From Curvibacter sp. PAE-UM (GTDB lineage: Bacteria; Pseudomonadota; Gammaproteobacteria; Burkholderiales; Burkholderiaceae_C): a DNA stretch of 64,000 nucleotides. Position 1 is the first letter of the stretch, and every line of letters starts with the position of its first letter. The notes beneath the pieces are model-generated. The model was not told the origin of the DNA and did not search any database. It worked only from the letters and a program-made list of their open reading frames with translations. The DNA lies in contig NZ_KQ483358.1 in NCBI RefSeq assembly GCF_001432305.1, forward strand, positions 1,482,430 to 1,546,429, in the 5' to 3' direction. Below, piece after piece: positions 25,624-34,903 of the stretch. The translations under genes and the position numbers were made by a program.

Positions 25624-26289
25624 TCAGAAGTTGAAGCGGGAATGTTCGGGGAAGCTCAGCAGGCGCGGCGCCAGCGTGTCCCAGCCCTGGCTGGTCAGGT
25701 ATTCGACGGCGCTGGTGCGGGTGATCAGGGTGGCGCGCATGACGGGTGCGTCGCCCACGATGGCCATCAGGCGCCCGCCGGTCTTGAGCAGCTCCAGCAG
25801 CTTGTGCGGCACTTCGGCGACCGAGCCGCTGAGCACGATGACGTCGAAGGGCGCCTCGACCGGCAGGCCCTTGGCGCCGTCGGCCTGGCGCACTTCCACA
25901 TTGGAGACGCCGGCTTTCTGCAGATTGGTGCGCGCCAGGGTGGCGAGCCCGGGATCGATCTCCAGCGAGATCACGCGCTGGGCACGCTGCGCCAGCAGGG
26001 CGGCCATGTAGCCGGAGCCGGTGCCGATCTCCAGCACCTTTTCATGTTTCTGCACGGCCAGGTCCTGCAGCATGCGGGCCTCGACCTTGGGCGCCAGCAT
26101 GCACTGGCCCGGCTCGCCGCCGGTGCGCAGGGGCAGTTCCATGTCGGCGAAAGCCAGGGCCTTGTGGGCAGCCGGGACGAAGTCCTCGCGGTGCACGACG
26201 GAGAGGATGTCCAGCACGGCGGCATCGAGCACGTTCCAGGGGCGGATCTGCTGCTCGATCATGTTGAAACGGGCTTGTTCGAAGTTCAT
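25624..26289 (-). CDS. pcm: Protein-L-isoaspartate O-methyltransferase-like protein
   Basis: The 221-residue SAM-dependent methyltransferase has the N-terminal MIEQQIRPWNVLDAAVLD, motif I VLEIGTGSGYMAALLA near residue 80 and VISLEIDPG. This is the Pcm family, which repairs isoaspartyl residues. This subgroup has MIEQQIRPW in place of the Enterobacterial N-terminus, so a different protein substrate is possible. A minus-strand TACAAT box (26309-26314) lies ~20 bp upstream and could drive pcm-rhodanese-tolC independently of the RND genes. Confidence 0.87.
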   Translation of the reverse strand: MNFEQARFNMIEQQIRPWNVLDAAVLDILSVVHREDFVPAAHKALAFADMELPLRTGGEPGQCMLAPKVEARMLQDLAVQKHEKVLEIGTGSGYMAALLAQRAQRVISLEIDPGLATLARTNLQKAGVSNVEVRQADGAKGLPVEAPFDVIVLSGSVAEVPHKLLELLKTGGRLMAIVGDAPVMRATLITRTSAVEYLTSQGWDTLAPRLLSFPEHSRFNF

Positions 26290-26331
26290 TTCTTATACTC
26301 CATGGGGTATTGTAGAGGATCCTGGAAAATT

Positions 26332-29300
26332 TTACTTGGCAGGCGATTTTTCACCGCGCCAGCGCCGTCCCAGCCACTGGCTGAAGTCGTCCATATAACA
26401 GTAGACCACAGGCACCACCACCAGCGTCAGCAGGGAAGAGGTGATGACGCCGCCGATCACGGCCTGGCCCATGGGGGCGCGCTGCTCGGAGCCCTCGGTC
26501 AGGGCAAAGGCCAGCGGCACCATGCCGAAGATCATGGCCAGGGTGGTCATCAGGATGGGGCGCAGCCGCACCCGCGCCGCCATCAGCAGGGCTTCGGCGC
26601 GCTCCATGCCTTCTTCGCGGGCCCGGATGGCAAAGTCCACCAGCAGGATGGCGTTCTTGGTCACCAGGCCCATGAGCATGACCACGCCGATGATGGAGAA
26701 CATGGACAGGGTGGAGCGGAACATGAGCAGGGCCAGCACCACGCCGATCAGCGTGAGCGGCAGCGAGGTCATGAGCGCCAGCGGCTGGAAGAAGCTCTTG
26801 AACTGGCTGGCCAGGATCATGTAGATGAAGATGACGGCCATGGCCAGCGCGGAGATCGCGTAACCGAAGGACTCCTGCATGTTCTTGGTCGAGCCGCCGA
26901 ACTGGTAGCGGTAGCCCGGCGGGAAGGCGATGCTGTCCAGCGCCTTGCGGATGTCGGCCGAGATCTCGCCGGCCGAGCGGTTGTAGACGTTGGCGTTGAT
27001 GGCCACCTCGCGCATCAGGTCGCGCCGGTTGATCTGGTTGGAGCCGGTGTCCTCGACCAGCGCGGCGACCTGGTTCAGGCGGATCACGCGCGAACTGCCG
27101 TCGCTGTTGGCCCCCAGCGCGAAGGGCAGGCGCTCCAGGTCGCCCATGCTGTTGCGCGACTCGGGTGCCAGGCGCACATTGACGTCGTAGGTCTGGTCGT
27201 CACTGGCGCGCCAGTTGCCCACGGTCTGCCCGGCCACCAGCGTGCGCAGCGAGGTGGCGATCTGGTTCACGTTCAGGCCCAGGTCGGCGGCCGCCTCGCG
27301 CCCGACCTGCACGGCGATGGTCGGTTTGCCCGGCTTGACGCTGGAATCGAGGTCGACCAGGCCGGGAACGTCGCGCACCTTCTCCATCACCAGCAGGCTC
27401 AGGCGTTCGAGTTCCTGCAGGTCATTGCCCTGCAGCGAGAACTCGATCTGCTTCTGCCCGCCCACCGGGTCGAGCAGGCCCACGTGCGTGACGGTCATAC
27501 CCGGCACCTGGCGCAGGCGCTCGCGCAGCACAGCGGACATCTGGTCCACGTTGCGTTGCCGGTCCTTGCGGTCGACCAGGCGCACGTAGACGCTTGCATA
27601 GTTCTTGCCCAGCGCGTTGCCGGTGTTGAGCGTGGCCAGCGAGTAGCGCACCTCGGGGAAGGTGCGCAGGATGTCCTGCACCTGGCGCGCCTTGGTCTCG
27701 GTGGCCTCGATGGAGGAGCCCACCGGCGTGTAGAAGCTGACCGTGGTTTCCGAGAAGTCGGCCTTAGGCACGAACTCGGTGCCCAGCAGCGGCACCATCA
27801 CGATGCTGAGTACGAAGATGGCAAAGGCGATCCCCAGCGTCGTCAGCTTGTGCTTCAACGACCAGCGCAGGATGGACTGGTAGCTCTCGGCCAGGCTGTC
27901 GGTGGCATGGTCGAACCAGCCGGTCACGCGGCCGATGGTCTTGTCATAGAGGTTGCGGGGCTCGGTCTTCTGGCCGTGCGCATGGATGCTGGGGTCGTGC
28001 CACAGGCTGGAGAGCATGGGGTCGAGCGTGAAGCTCACGAACATCGAGATCAGCACCGCCGCCACGATGGTGATGCCGAACTCGTGGAAGAACTTGCCGA
28101 TGATGCCGCCCATGAAACCGATGGGCAAAAACACCGCCACGATGGAGAAGGTGGTGGCCAGCACGGCCAGGCCGATCTCCTGCGTGCCGTCCAGCGAGGC
28201 CTGGTAGGCGGGCTTGCCCATCTGGACGTGGCGCACGATGTTCTCGCGCACCACGATGGCATCGTCGATCAGCAGGCCCACGCACAGGGAGAGCGCCATC
28301 AGCGTGATCATGTTGATGGTGAAGCCGAACCAGTACATGAACAGGAAGGTGCCGATCAGCGCGATGGGGAGCGTCAGGCCGGTGATGACGGTGGAACGCC
28401 AGGAGTTCAGGAAGAGAAAGACGATGAGCACGGTCAGCAGGGCGCCCTCGATGAGGGTGCGGCGCACGTTGTCCACCGCCACGCGGATCGGGCGCGAGCC
28501 GTCGAAGATGGGCTCCAGCCGCACGCCCGCCGGCAGCTGGGTCTTGAGTTCGGCCACGGTGCGCGCAAGTCCGTCGATGACGGCGATGGTGTTCTCGTCC
28601 TGCGCCTTCTGCACCGACATCAGCAGCGTGCGCTGGCCGTTGTGCAGGGCGAGGGTCTCGACCTCCTGCGGGCCGTCCTGCACGGTGGCGACCTGGGCCA
28701 GGCGGATCGGCGTGTTGCCCTTGCGAGTGACGATGATGCGGCCGAAGTCCTCGGGGCGCTGCATGCGCGCGTCGATCTGCACCACCAGCTCCTGCGCGCT
28801 GGAGCGCACCGCACCCACCGGCAGTTCCTGGTTCTCGCTCTTGACGGCGGCCACCACCTGTTCGGGCGTGATGCCGTAGGCCTCCAGCGCTTCGGGGCGC
28901 AGGTAGAGGTTGATCTCGCGCTTGGTCGCGCCCACCAGGGTCACGGCGCCGACGCCGCGCACATTTTCCAGGCGCTTCTTGAGCACCTGGTCGGCCCAGC
29001 TGGTGAGTTCCACCGCACTGAGCGCTTTGCCCGCCTGGTCATCGGGCAGCACAGCCAGTGACCAGATCGCGCGGCTGGCGGGGTCGAAGCGCAGCACGCG
29101 CGGCTCCTTGACCTCGGTGCGCAGGCTGGGGCGGATGGCGGCCACCTTCTCGCGCACGTCCTCGGCGGCCTTGCGGCCGTCGATGTGCAGCTGGAATTCG
29201 ATGATGACCAGCGACTGGTTTTCGTAGCTGCGCGAGGTCAGGGCATTGATGCCGGCGATGGAGTTGACGCCTTCCTCGACCTTCTTGGTGACCTCGCTCT

Positions 29301-29478
29301 CCACGATTTCGGGCGAGGCGCCGGGGTACTCGGTGCTGATCACCACCACCGGAAAGTCGACGTTGGGGAATTGGTCGACCTGCAGGCGCTGGTAGGAGAA
29401 CAGGCCCAGCACCACGAAGGCCAGCATGACCATGGTGGCGAAGACCGGGTTCTTGAGACTGACTTGGGTGAACCACAT
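26332..29478 (-). CDS. RND efflux transporter, inner-membrane pump (HAE-1 type)
   Basis: This 1,048-residue proton-driven pump exports hydrophobic or amphiphilic compounds. It has the standard twelve-helix plan with two large periplasmic loops. It begins [19 protein letters not shown], with the TM4 proton-relay aspartates in [13 protein letters not shown] near residue 405. The C-half signature is [18 protein letters not shown] near 930. It falls in the MdtB/MdtC-MexF-like branch by sequence feel. Only 3 bp separate it from the MFP gene upstream, so they are coupled. Confidence 0.94.
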   Translation of the reverse strand: MWFTQVSLKNPVFATMVMLAFVVLGLFSYQRLQVDQFPNVDFPVVVISTEYPGASPEIVESEVTKKVEEGVNSIAGINALTSRSYENQSLVIIEFQLHIDGRKAAEDVREKVAAIRPSLRTEVKEPRVLRFDPASRAIWSLAVLPDDQAGKALSAVELTSWADQVLKKRLENVRGVGAVTLVGATKREINLYLRPEALEAYGITPEQVVAAVKSENQELPVGAVRSSAQELVVQIDARMQRPEDFGRIIVTRKGNTPIRLAQVATVQDGPQEVETLALHNGQRTLLMSVQKAQDENTIAVIDGLARTVAELKTQLPAGVRLEPIFDGSRPIRVAVDNVRRTLIEGALLTVLIVFLFLNSWRSTVITGLTLPIALIGTFLFMYWFGFTINMITLMALSLCVGLLIDDAIVVRENIVRHVQMGKPAYQASLDGTQEIGLAVLATTFSIVAVFLPIGFMGGIIGKFFHEFGITIVAAVLISMFVSFTLDPMLSSLWHDPSIHAHGQKTEPRNLYDKTIGRVTGWFDHATDSLAESYQSILRWSLKHKLTTLGIAFAIFVLSIVMVPLLGTEFVPKADFSETTVSFYTPVGSSIEATETKARQVQDILRTFPEVRYSLATLNTGNALGKNYASVYVRLVDRKDRQRNVDQMSAVLRERLRQVPGMTVTHVGLLDPVGGQKQIEFSLQGNDLQELERLSLLVMEKVRDVPGLVDLDSSVKPGKPTIAVQVGREAAADLGLNVNQIATSLRTLVAGQTVGNWRASDDQTYDVNVRLAPESRNSMGDLERLPFALGANSDGSSRVIRLNQVAALVEDTGSNQINRRDLMREVAINANVYNRSAGEISADIRKALDSIAFPPGYRYQFGGSTKNMQESFGYAISALAMAVIFIYMILASQFKSFFQPLALMTSLPLTLIGVVLALLMFRSTLSMFSIIGVVMLMGLVTKNAILLVDFAIRAREEGMERAEALLMAARVRLRPILMTTLAMIFGMVPLAFALTEGSEQRAPMGQAVIGGVITSSLLTLVVVPVVYCYMDDFSQWLGRRWRGEKSPAK

Positions 29479-29481
29479 GGC

Positions 29482-30636
29482 TCAGCGTCCCTGGCTGCTG
29501 GCAGCGGCCGGTGCTGCCGCCGTGGTGCGCACGGCCGTGCCTTCACGCAAGGGGCCGACCACACCGGCCAGCACCCGGCTGCCTTCGGCCAGGCCGGTGA
29601 TCGCCACCATGTCCAGGCCACCGGCCTGGCCACGCGCGCCCAGCGTGACGCTGACGTGGCGCACCTGCTGGTTCTCGACCACCTGCACATAGGGCTGGGG
29701 TTTGTCGCTGCGCACGGCCTGCAGCGGCACGGCCAGCGTCTTGAGCTTCTCGGTCCCCAGCGAGCCCTGCACGAACAGGCCCTGGCGCAGGCCGGGCGCC
29801 GGCTTGAGCTGCAGATAGACCAGCACGCTGCGGCTGCCGGCCTGGGTGCTGGGGTTGATGCGTGCCACGCGTGCCGGCACCGGCTGGGCGTGGCCTTCGA
29901 CCTGCAGCAGGGCCTGCTGGCCCACGCGCACGCCCACCGAATCGGCGGCGCTCAGCGCGGCCTCGATCTCCATGCGTGAGAGGTCGACGATCTCGACGAT
30001 GCGCGTGTCCACCGCCACGCGCTCACCCGGCTGGGCCAGGCGCTGCGCGATGAACCCGGCCATGGGGGCCTTGAGCACGGTGTCGGCCATGCTCTTGCGC
30101 GCCACATCGGCGGCCGCCCCGGCGGCCTCGAAGCTGGCGCGGGCGCCGTTCAGGTTGGCCAGGGAGGTGTCCAGCGCGGTTTTGGAGATGAAACCCCGGT
30201 CGACCAGGGCCTTGTTGTTGTCGTACTGGCGCTGCGCGATGTCGATCTGCGCCTTGGCCGCGTCGGCCTGCAGCTGGGCCTGGCGCAGCCGGGCCTCGTA
30301 CTCGGCCGGGTCGATGCGTGCAATGACCTGACCGGCTTTCACGGCATCACCCTCGCGCACGCTCAGGCCCTGCAGTTCGCCCGGTACACGGGCCTTCACA
30401 AAGGCCGTGTTGGCCGCCTTGAGCGTGCCCGAGACCGGCAGGCCCCGTTGCAGCTCCTGCATCTGCAGCGGCAGCAGGTCGCCCGCTGCGAGTTCGATCA
30501 CGGTCTGCGTTCCGCGCGCGGTCTGTTCGGCCAGTGCCGCCTGCTGGGCCTTGCGTGCGCCCAGGGCGCGCAGCACGGCGATGGCCAGCAGGGCCACGAC
30601 CAGGGCCACCAGGCCCCATTTGATCCAGCGTTTCAT
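29482..30636 (-). CDS. RND efflux periplasmic adaptor (membrane fusion protein)
   Basis: The 384-residue adaptor links the RND pump to TolC. An N-terminal signal-anchor (KWGLVALVVALLAIAVLRAL) precedes a lipoyl/barrel-sandwich half (VSGTLKAANTAFVKARVPG; GDAVKAGQVIARID). An alpha-hairpin spans ~110-185 (KAQIDIAQRQYDNNKALVDR). The second lipoyl half (VLKAPMAGFIAQR) and beta-barrel (ARVARINPSTQAGSRSVLVY) follow. The Ala/Ser-rich C-terminus is flexible. It is 6 bp after tetR and 3 bp before the pump gene. Confidence 0.93.
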   Translation of the reverse strand: MKRWIKWGLVALVVALLAIAVLRALGARKAQQAALAEQTARGTQTVIELAAGDLLPLQMQELQRGLPVSGTLKAANTAFVKARVPGELQGLSVREGDAVKAGQVIARIDPAEYEARLRQAQLQADAAKAQIDIAQRQYDNNKALVDRGFISKTALDTSLANLNGARASFEAAGAAADVARKSMADTVLKAPMAGFIAQRLAQPGERVAVDTRIVEIVDLSRMEIEAALSAADSVGVRVGQQALLQVEGHAQPVPARVARINPSTQAGSRSVLVYLQLKPAPGLRQGLFVQGSLGTEKLKTLAVPLQAVRSDKPQPYVQVVENQQVRHVSVTLGARGQAGGLDMVAITGLAEGSRVLAGVVGPLREGTAVRTTAAAPAAASSQGR

Positions 30637-30642
30637 CGTCTT

Positions 30643-31335
30643 CTACTTTCCATTCACAAGAGGGTTGGCGGCAGCGCCGGTCGGGCACAGGCCGTACAGC
30701 AGGGTCTGTACCTGCAGTTCGAGGTATTTCTCCGGGTCCAGGATGGCCGAAGGGCTGGCGCAGGCGCCGAAGGAGTGCTTCCAGGACATCAGGAAGATCA
30801 TCGGGGCCAGCACCACATAGATGGCGTGTTCCATGTCGACGGGGCGGAACTCGCCGCGGTCCACGCCGCGCTGCAGGATGCGCCGGACCAGCTCGTGGCC
30901 GGGCTCGATGACTTCCTGCTGGTAGAAGGCCGCGAGTTCGGGGAAGTTGCTGGCCTCGCTCATCATCAGCTTGGTGATGCCCGCCGCCGGGGTGTTGCCC
31001 ACGCGCTGCCACCACATCATCAGGGCGTAGCGCAGCATCTCCGGTGTGCTGCCGGGGAAGGTGTCGAACTCGGCGTTCCACTCGGCAAAGCGGCCGGCCA
31101 GGTTCTCGCGCACCACGGCCTTGAACAGTTCTTCCTTGCTGGCGAAGTAGAGAAAGAGCGTGCCCTTGGAGACGCCGGCGCGCCGTGCCACTTCCTCGGA
31201 GCGCGTCGCGGCATAACCCTTCTCGACGAAGAGCTCCAGCGCGGCGGCCAGCAATTCGCCCGGACGGGCTTCCTTGCGCCGTTCGCGTTTGGCCTGCACC
31301 TTGGCGCAGGTCTCGGAAAGCAGCTTGGTGATCAT
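30643..31335 (-). CDS. TetR-family repressor of the efflux operon
   Basis: This 230-residue regulator has a long basic N-terminus and a TetR HTH at ~25-75 (LLAAALELFVEKGYAATRSE, VARRAGVSKGTLFLYFASKE). The ligand-binding C-domain is hydrophobic. It heads the operon tetR-MFP-RND and is followed by the adaptor gene after 6 bp. A dyad TTAATGAC...GTTATTAA starts 10 bp before its ATG, which suits autorepression with relief by a pump substrate. The ligand is unknown. Confidence 0.92.
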   Translation of the reverse strand: MITKLLSETCAKVQAKRERRKEARPGELLAAALELFVEKGYAATRSEEVARRAGVSKGTLFLYFASKEELFKAVVRENLAGRFAEWNAEFDTFPGSTPEMLRYALMMWWQRVGNTPAAGITKLMMSEASNFPELAAFYQQEVIEPGHELVRRILQRGVDRGEFRPVDMEHAIYVVLAPMIFLMSWKHSFGACASPSAILDPEKYLELQVQTLLYGLCPTGAAANPLVNGK

Positions 31336-31344
31336 GAACAGGCG

Positions 31345-31366
31345 TTAATGACTGACGGGTTATTAA
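31345..31366. promoter_or_regulatory. Candidate TetR operator
   Basis: TTAATGAC (31345-31352) and GTTATTAA (31359-31366) are inverted repeats matching at 7 of 8 positions, spaced by 6 bp. They lie 10-31 bp upstream of the tetR start in an otherwise GC-rich region. Binding by the adjacent TetR protein is inferred. Confidence 0.5.
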
Positions 31367-31507
31367 TGTAATCCCGCAGCCCCGGGTCCGTCAAGCCGCA
31401 TCCTGCCCTTGCTGTGTGAGGCGGGGCCCCGGAATGGGTAAAGCCGGAGTAAAGGGCAGGACGGGATGGCCTGATTAAGATGCGGGGTCATCCTGGCGAA
31501 AAGCTTC

Positions 31508-32062
31508 ATGTCCAACGATCCTCCCATTCTTGTCCTAGGCGGCGGCTGTTTCTGGTGCACCGAGGCGGTGTTCGACCGGGTGCGTGGTGTGCTCGACGTC
31601 GAGAGCGGCTACAGCAACGGCCACGTCCAGCAGCCCAGCTACGAACAGGTTTGCAGCGGCCACACCGGGCACAACGAGGTGGTGCGCCTGGTCTACGATC
31701 CGGCGCAGGTGAGCGTGCGCCAACTGCTGGGCATCTTCTTTGCCACGCACGACCCCACCACGCCCAACCGCCAGGGCAATGACGTGGGCACCCAGTACCG
31801 CAGCGCCATCTACACCACCCGCCCCGAGCAGGAGCAGGCAGCGCGCGAACTGATCGCGGAGCTGGAGCAGGCGAAATTGTTCGGTGCGCCCATCGTCACC
31901 GAGGTGCTGCCGCTGGCCAACTACTGGCCGGCCGAGGCCTACCACCAGGACTATTACCAGCAGCACCCCGACCAGGGTTACTGCGCCTACGTGGTCGGCC
32001 CCAAGGTGGCCAAGTTCCGCAAGCAGTTCAGCGAACTGCTCAAGCCGGAGGTCGGCGCGTGA
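31508..32062 (+). CDS. msrA: Peptide methionine-(S)-sulfoxide reductase A
   Basis: The 184-residue MsrA repairs methionine-S-sulfoxide. The catalytic motif GGGCFWCTEAVFDRV is near residue 11. The family blocks YSNGHVQQPSYEQVCSGHTGHNEVV and DVGTQYRSAIY are spread over ~35-105. The C-terminus FRKQFSELLKPE is of the shorter cytoplasmic type. Its stop overlaps the next gene's GTG start (GTGA), which couples it to the ABC transporter genes. Confidence 0.95.
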   Translation: MSNDPPILVLGGGCFWCTEAVFDRVRGVLDVESGYSNGHVQQPSYEQVCSGHTGHNEVVRLVYDPAQVSVRQLLGIFFATHDPTTPNRQGNDVGTQYRSAIYTTRPEQEQAARELIAELEQAKLFGAPIVTEVLPLANYWPAEAYHQDYYQQHPDQGYCAYVVGPKVAKFRKQFSELLKPEVGA

Positions 32063-32715
32063 TCGTCACGCGGGGCCTGGCCTGCCAGTACCCCGGCGGC
32101 GCGGCCTTGCGCTTCCCCGATGTGTCCGTGCCCCAGGGCGGCACCCTGCTGCTGCGCGGGCGCTCGGGCAGCGGCAAGTCGAGCTGGCTGGCGCTGGCCG
32201 CCGGCCTGATGGCGCCCAGCGCCGGCGAGATCGCGGTGGCCGGCCAGGCGCTGCGCGCGCTCAGCCCGGTGCAGCGCGATGCCTGGCGCGCGCGCCACCT
32301 CGGTTTCCTTCCGCAGAAACTGCACCTGAGCGCGGCGCTCACCGTCGCGGGCAATCTGGAACTGGTCTACTTTGCCGCCGGCCTGCCGGTGGACCGCGCT
32401 GCCATCGCCGCCGCCTTGCTGGCCCTGGGCGTGGCCGAACTGGCCGAACGCCGGCCCCGGCAGCTGTCGGGCGGGCAGGCCCAGCGCGTGGCGCTGGCGC
32501 GCGCTATCCTGCTGAACCCCCAGGTCATCCTGGCCGACGAGCCCACGGCCAGCCTGGACGATGCAGCCGCGCGCGAGGCGCTGGCCCTGCTGCTGGGCAC
32601 GGCGCAAGGCTGTGGCGCCACGCTGGTGATCGCTACGCACGATGCGCGCGTGGTGGTGGCCTTGCCCCAGGCGCAGGTGCTGGACCTGGACCGGCTGCCG
32701 GAGACCGCGGTATGA
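32059..32715 (+). CDS. ABC transporter ATP-binding protein (LolD/MacB-like)
   Basis: This 218-residue ATPase has Walker A GRSGSGKSS near residue 36, signature LSGGQAQRVALARAI near 136, Walker B VILADEPTASLDD and the H-loop VIATHDARV. It is of the small lipoprotein-export/macrolide class that pairs with FtsX-like permeases. The start is GTG overlapping the msrA stop, and its own stop overlaps the permease ATG (ATGA), so three genes are translationally linked. Confidence 0.93.
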   Translation: MIVTRGLACQYPGGAALRFPDVSVPQGGTLLLRGRSGSGKSSWLALAAGLMAPSAGEIAVAGQALRALSPVQRDAWRARHLGFLPQKLHLSAALTVAGNLELVYFAAGLPVDRAAIAAALLALGVAELAERRPRQLSGGQAQRVALARAILLNPQVILADEPTASLDDAAAREALALLLGTAQGCGATLVIATHDARVVVALPQAQVLDLDRLPETAV

Positions 32716-33923
32716 AATTGCTGCAACTCTCCTGGCGCTACCTGTGGGCGCGCCCGCTGGCCACGGTGCTCAACCTGCTGCTGCTCACGCTGGGCCTGGC
32801 CGCCATCACCCTGGTGTTGCTGACGCGTGCGCAGCTGGACCGCGCCTTCGAGCGTGACCTGGCCGGCATCGACGCCGTGGTCGGGGCCAAAGGCAGCCCG
32901 CTGCAGCTCATCCTCTCGGGTGTGTTCCACCTGGACGTGCCCCCGGGCAACATCCTGTTGCGCGATGCCCAGGCCCTGGCCAGGGACGCGCGCGTGGCCC
33001 AGCTCATCCCCCTGAGCCTGGGCGACAGCTACCGCGGCTTTCGCATCGTCGGCACCACACACGACTACCCCGCGCACTACGGCGCGCAGCTGGCACAGGG
33101 TCGGCTCTGGCAGCAGCCCATGGAAGTGGTGCTGGGTCACCAGGCGGCGCAGGCCACCGGCTTGCAGCCGGGCCAGCCCTTTGCCGGGTCGCACGGCCTG
33201 GCCGATGGAGGCGCTGCCGGCACGCATGCCGCGCACCCCTATGTGGTCAGCGGCGTGCTGGCGCCGTGCGCCTGCGTGCTGGACCGGCTGCTGCTGACGG
33301 CCACCGAATCGGTCTGGGAAGTGCACGAGGTAGCCCACGGCAAGGACGACGACCATGACGCGGCGCACGAAGACGAGAAGCGCGAAATCACGCTGGCCCT
33401 GGTGCGCTACCGCAGCCCGCTGGCCGCGGCCACTTTCCCGCGCCATGTGAACACCACGACCAATATGCAGGCGGCAGCACCCGCGCTGGAGATCACGCGC
33501 CTGCTGCGCATGGTGGGCGTGGGTGCCGACGTGCTGCGCGGTTTTGCGCTGGTCCTGCTGCTGTCGGCGGGCCTGAGTGTCTTCATCGCCTTGTGGAGCG
33601 CGGTGCGCGAGCGGCGTGAGGACCTGGCCCTGCTGCGCATGCTGGGGGCGCCACCGCGCCGCCTGGCCGCGCTGCTGCTGTGCGAGGCGTTCTGGCTGGC
33701 CGCGCTGGCCACCGGGCTGGGCCTGCTGGGCGGACACCTCTTGACAGGCCTGCTAGGCTATCTCCTGGCGGCCGAGCAATCCCTGCCCATGACGGGCTGG
33801 CTCTGGCTGGGCGTGGAACTCTGGGTGCCCGCCCTGGCTCTGACCGTGGCGGTGCTGGCGGCCTTGCTGCCGGCACTGGGTGCCTACCGCATGGAAGCGG
33901 GACAACTCTTGAATTCGAGATAA
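32712..33923 (+). CDS. FtsX-like ABC transporter permease with His/Asp-rich loop
   Basis: This 403-residue permease has one N-terminal helix (ATVLNLLLLTLGLAAITLVLL), a ~220-residue periplasmic domain and three C-terminal helices with the FtsX-type ALLRMLGAPPRRLAALLLCE loop. The periplasmic domain includes an acidic, histidine-bearing segment HGKDDDHDAAHEDEKRE near residue 215, a plausible metal-binding patch. A PCACVL Cys pair lies shortly before it. It overlaps the ATPase gene and is followed after 3 bp by the DUF3299 gene. Homologous gene sets in other Proteobacteria are linked to zinc limitation; that link is inferred here. Confidence 0.87.
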   Translation: MKLLQLSWRYLWARPLATVLNLLLLTLGLAAITLVLLTRAQLDRAFERDLAGIDAVVGAKGSPLQLILSGVFHLDVPPGNILLRDAQALARDARVAQLIPLSLGDSYRGFRIVGTTHDYPAHYGAQLAQGRLWQQPMEVVLGHQAAQATGLQPGQPFAGSHGLADGGAAGTHAAHPYVVSGVLAPCACVLDRLLLTATESVWEVHEVAHGKDDDHDAAHEDEKREITLALVRYRSPLAAATFPRHVNTTTNMQAAAPALEITRLLRMVGVGADVLRGFALVLLLSAGLSVFIALWSAVRERREDLALLRMLGAPPRRLAALLLCEAFWLAALATGLGLLGGHLLTGLLGYLLAAEQSLPMTGWLWLGVELWVPALALTVAVLAALLPALGAYRMEAGQLLNSR

Positions 33924-33926
33924 ATC

Positions 33927-34430
33927 ATGCGCAAGCTTCTCCTGGTCCTTGTTCTTTCGCTCACTTCTGTGGCACAGGCCCAGCTGGATGCCCCCATCGC
34001 TGGCGGCATCCCCAGCGGCAGCGGTGCCGGCGTGCACAGCCCGCAAAGCCCCATTGCGCCCCTGAAGGAGCGCGCCGACGTGCTGCCCTGGTCCTTCCTG
34101 ACCAACGTCAAGACCAAGGTCGAGAAGAACCGTGTGCTGCCGGTGTTCCCGCCCGAGATCCTGGTGCTGGACGGGAAACAGCAGCGCGTGCAGGGTTTCA
34201 TGATGCCGCTGGAGCCGGGCGAGAAGCAGACGCACTTCCTGCTCAGTTCGGTGCCGCTGTCCTGCTCGTTCTGCCTGCCCGGCGGGCCCGAGAGCATGAT
34301 CGAGGTGAAAACGAAAACGCCGATCCGCTACGGCATGGAGCCGCTGGTGGTGCAGGGGCGCCTGGCCGTCTTGCATGACGACCAGTACGGCCTGTACTAC
34401 CGCATCACCGATGCCGTGCCGGTGAAATAA
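33927..34430 (+). CDS. DUF3299 periplasmic protein
   Basis: The 167-residue protein has a signal peptide (MRKLLLVLVLSLTSVAQAQ) and a DUF3299 domain: LPWSFLTNVKTKVEKNRVLP, VQGFMMPLEPGEKQTHFLLS and the Cys-bearing PLSCSFCLPGGPESMIEV. The C-x2-C pair could bind a metal or be redox-active. Biochemical function of the family is unknown. Its place directly behind an FtsX-like ABC permease and ahead of a ZnuD-like receptor suggests metal homeostasis. Confidence 0.82.
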   Translation: MRKLLLVLVLSLTSVAQAQLDAPIAGGIPSGSGAGVHSPQSPIAPLKERADVLPWSFLTNVKTKVEKNRVLPVFPPEILVLDGKQQRVQGFMMPLEPGEKQTHFLLSSVPLSCSFCLPGGPESMIEVKTKTPIRYGMEPLVVQGRLAVLHDDQYGLYYRITDAVPVK

Positions 34431-34453
34431 TCACCGCCTAAGCTATCCGTCTC

Positions 34454-34831
34454 ATGTCGTACGCGCGTCCTTTGCATCAGCACACGCTCCGGTCCCTGCC
34501 GGGCGTGATGCTGCTCGTGATGGCGCTGCTGTGGGCCCAGCTGCTGGGTCTGGCGCACGGTGTCTTGCACGCCCATGTGGCGCACAACAGCCCGGCTGTC
34601 GGGGCGCAGGCCCAGCCGGCGCAGGATCTGCTGGCCCACCTGCTGGCGCCTGCCAGTGACGAAAACGAGTGCCGCCTGTACGACCAGCTGGGTCAGGGCG
34701 GCCCGCTGCTGCCGGTGCTGGCAGCGCCGGCCCTGGCCCTGCCGCTGGTGCCGGCCTGGGTCGTGCTGCAGTCGCTGCAGCAGCGCCCCTGCGCCGCCTT
34801 CGCGGCGCGCGCACCCCCAACGTCCCGCTGA
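34454..34831 (+). CDS. Small exported/membrane protein with His motifs
   Basis: I do not recognise a firm family; it resembles the short DUF2946-like proteins found beside TonB receptors for metals. The 125-residue protein has an N-terminal hydrophobic helix (LPGVMLLVMALLWAQLLGLA). HGVLHAHVAHN then offers clustered histidines, followed by a conserved-looking DENECRLYDQL and a second hydrophobic stretch near residue 90. It lies 23 bp after the DUF3299 gene and 72 bp before the TonB receptor. Confidence 0.65.
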   Translation: MSYARPLHQHTLRSLPGVMLLVMALLWAQLLGLAHGVLHAHVAHNSPAVGAQAQPAQDLLAHLLAPASDENECRLYDQLGQGGPLLPVLAAPALALPLVPAWVVLQSLQQRPCAAFAARAPPTSR

Positions 34832-34903
34832 ACCTCCTTAGCTGATCCGCCGCGTCGTCCTTTAGGCCGCGCGGTGTTTTCTGTTGGATTCAACGAGACG
34901 ACG

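Noticed and set aside
25606-29061. A very long open frame on the plus strand across pcm and the RND pump
   Set aside because: It mirrors strongly coding minus-strand genes, and its translation is His/Gln/Gly-rich low complexity typical of antisense frames in GC-rich DNA.
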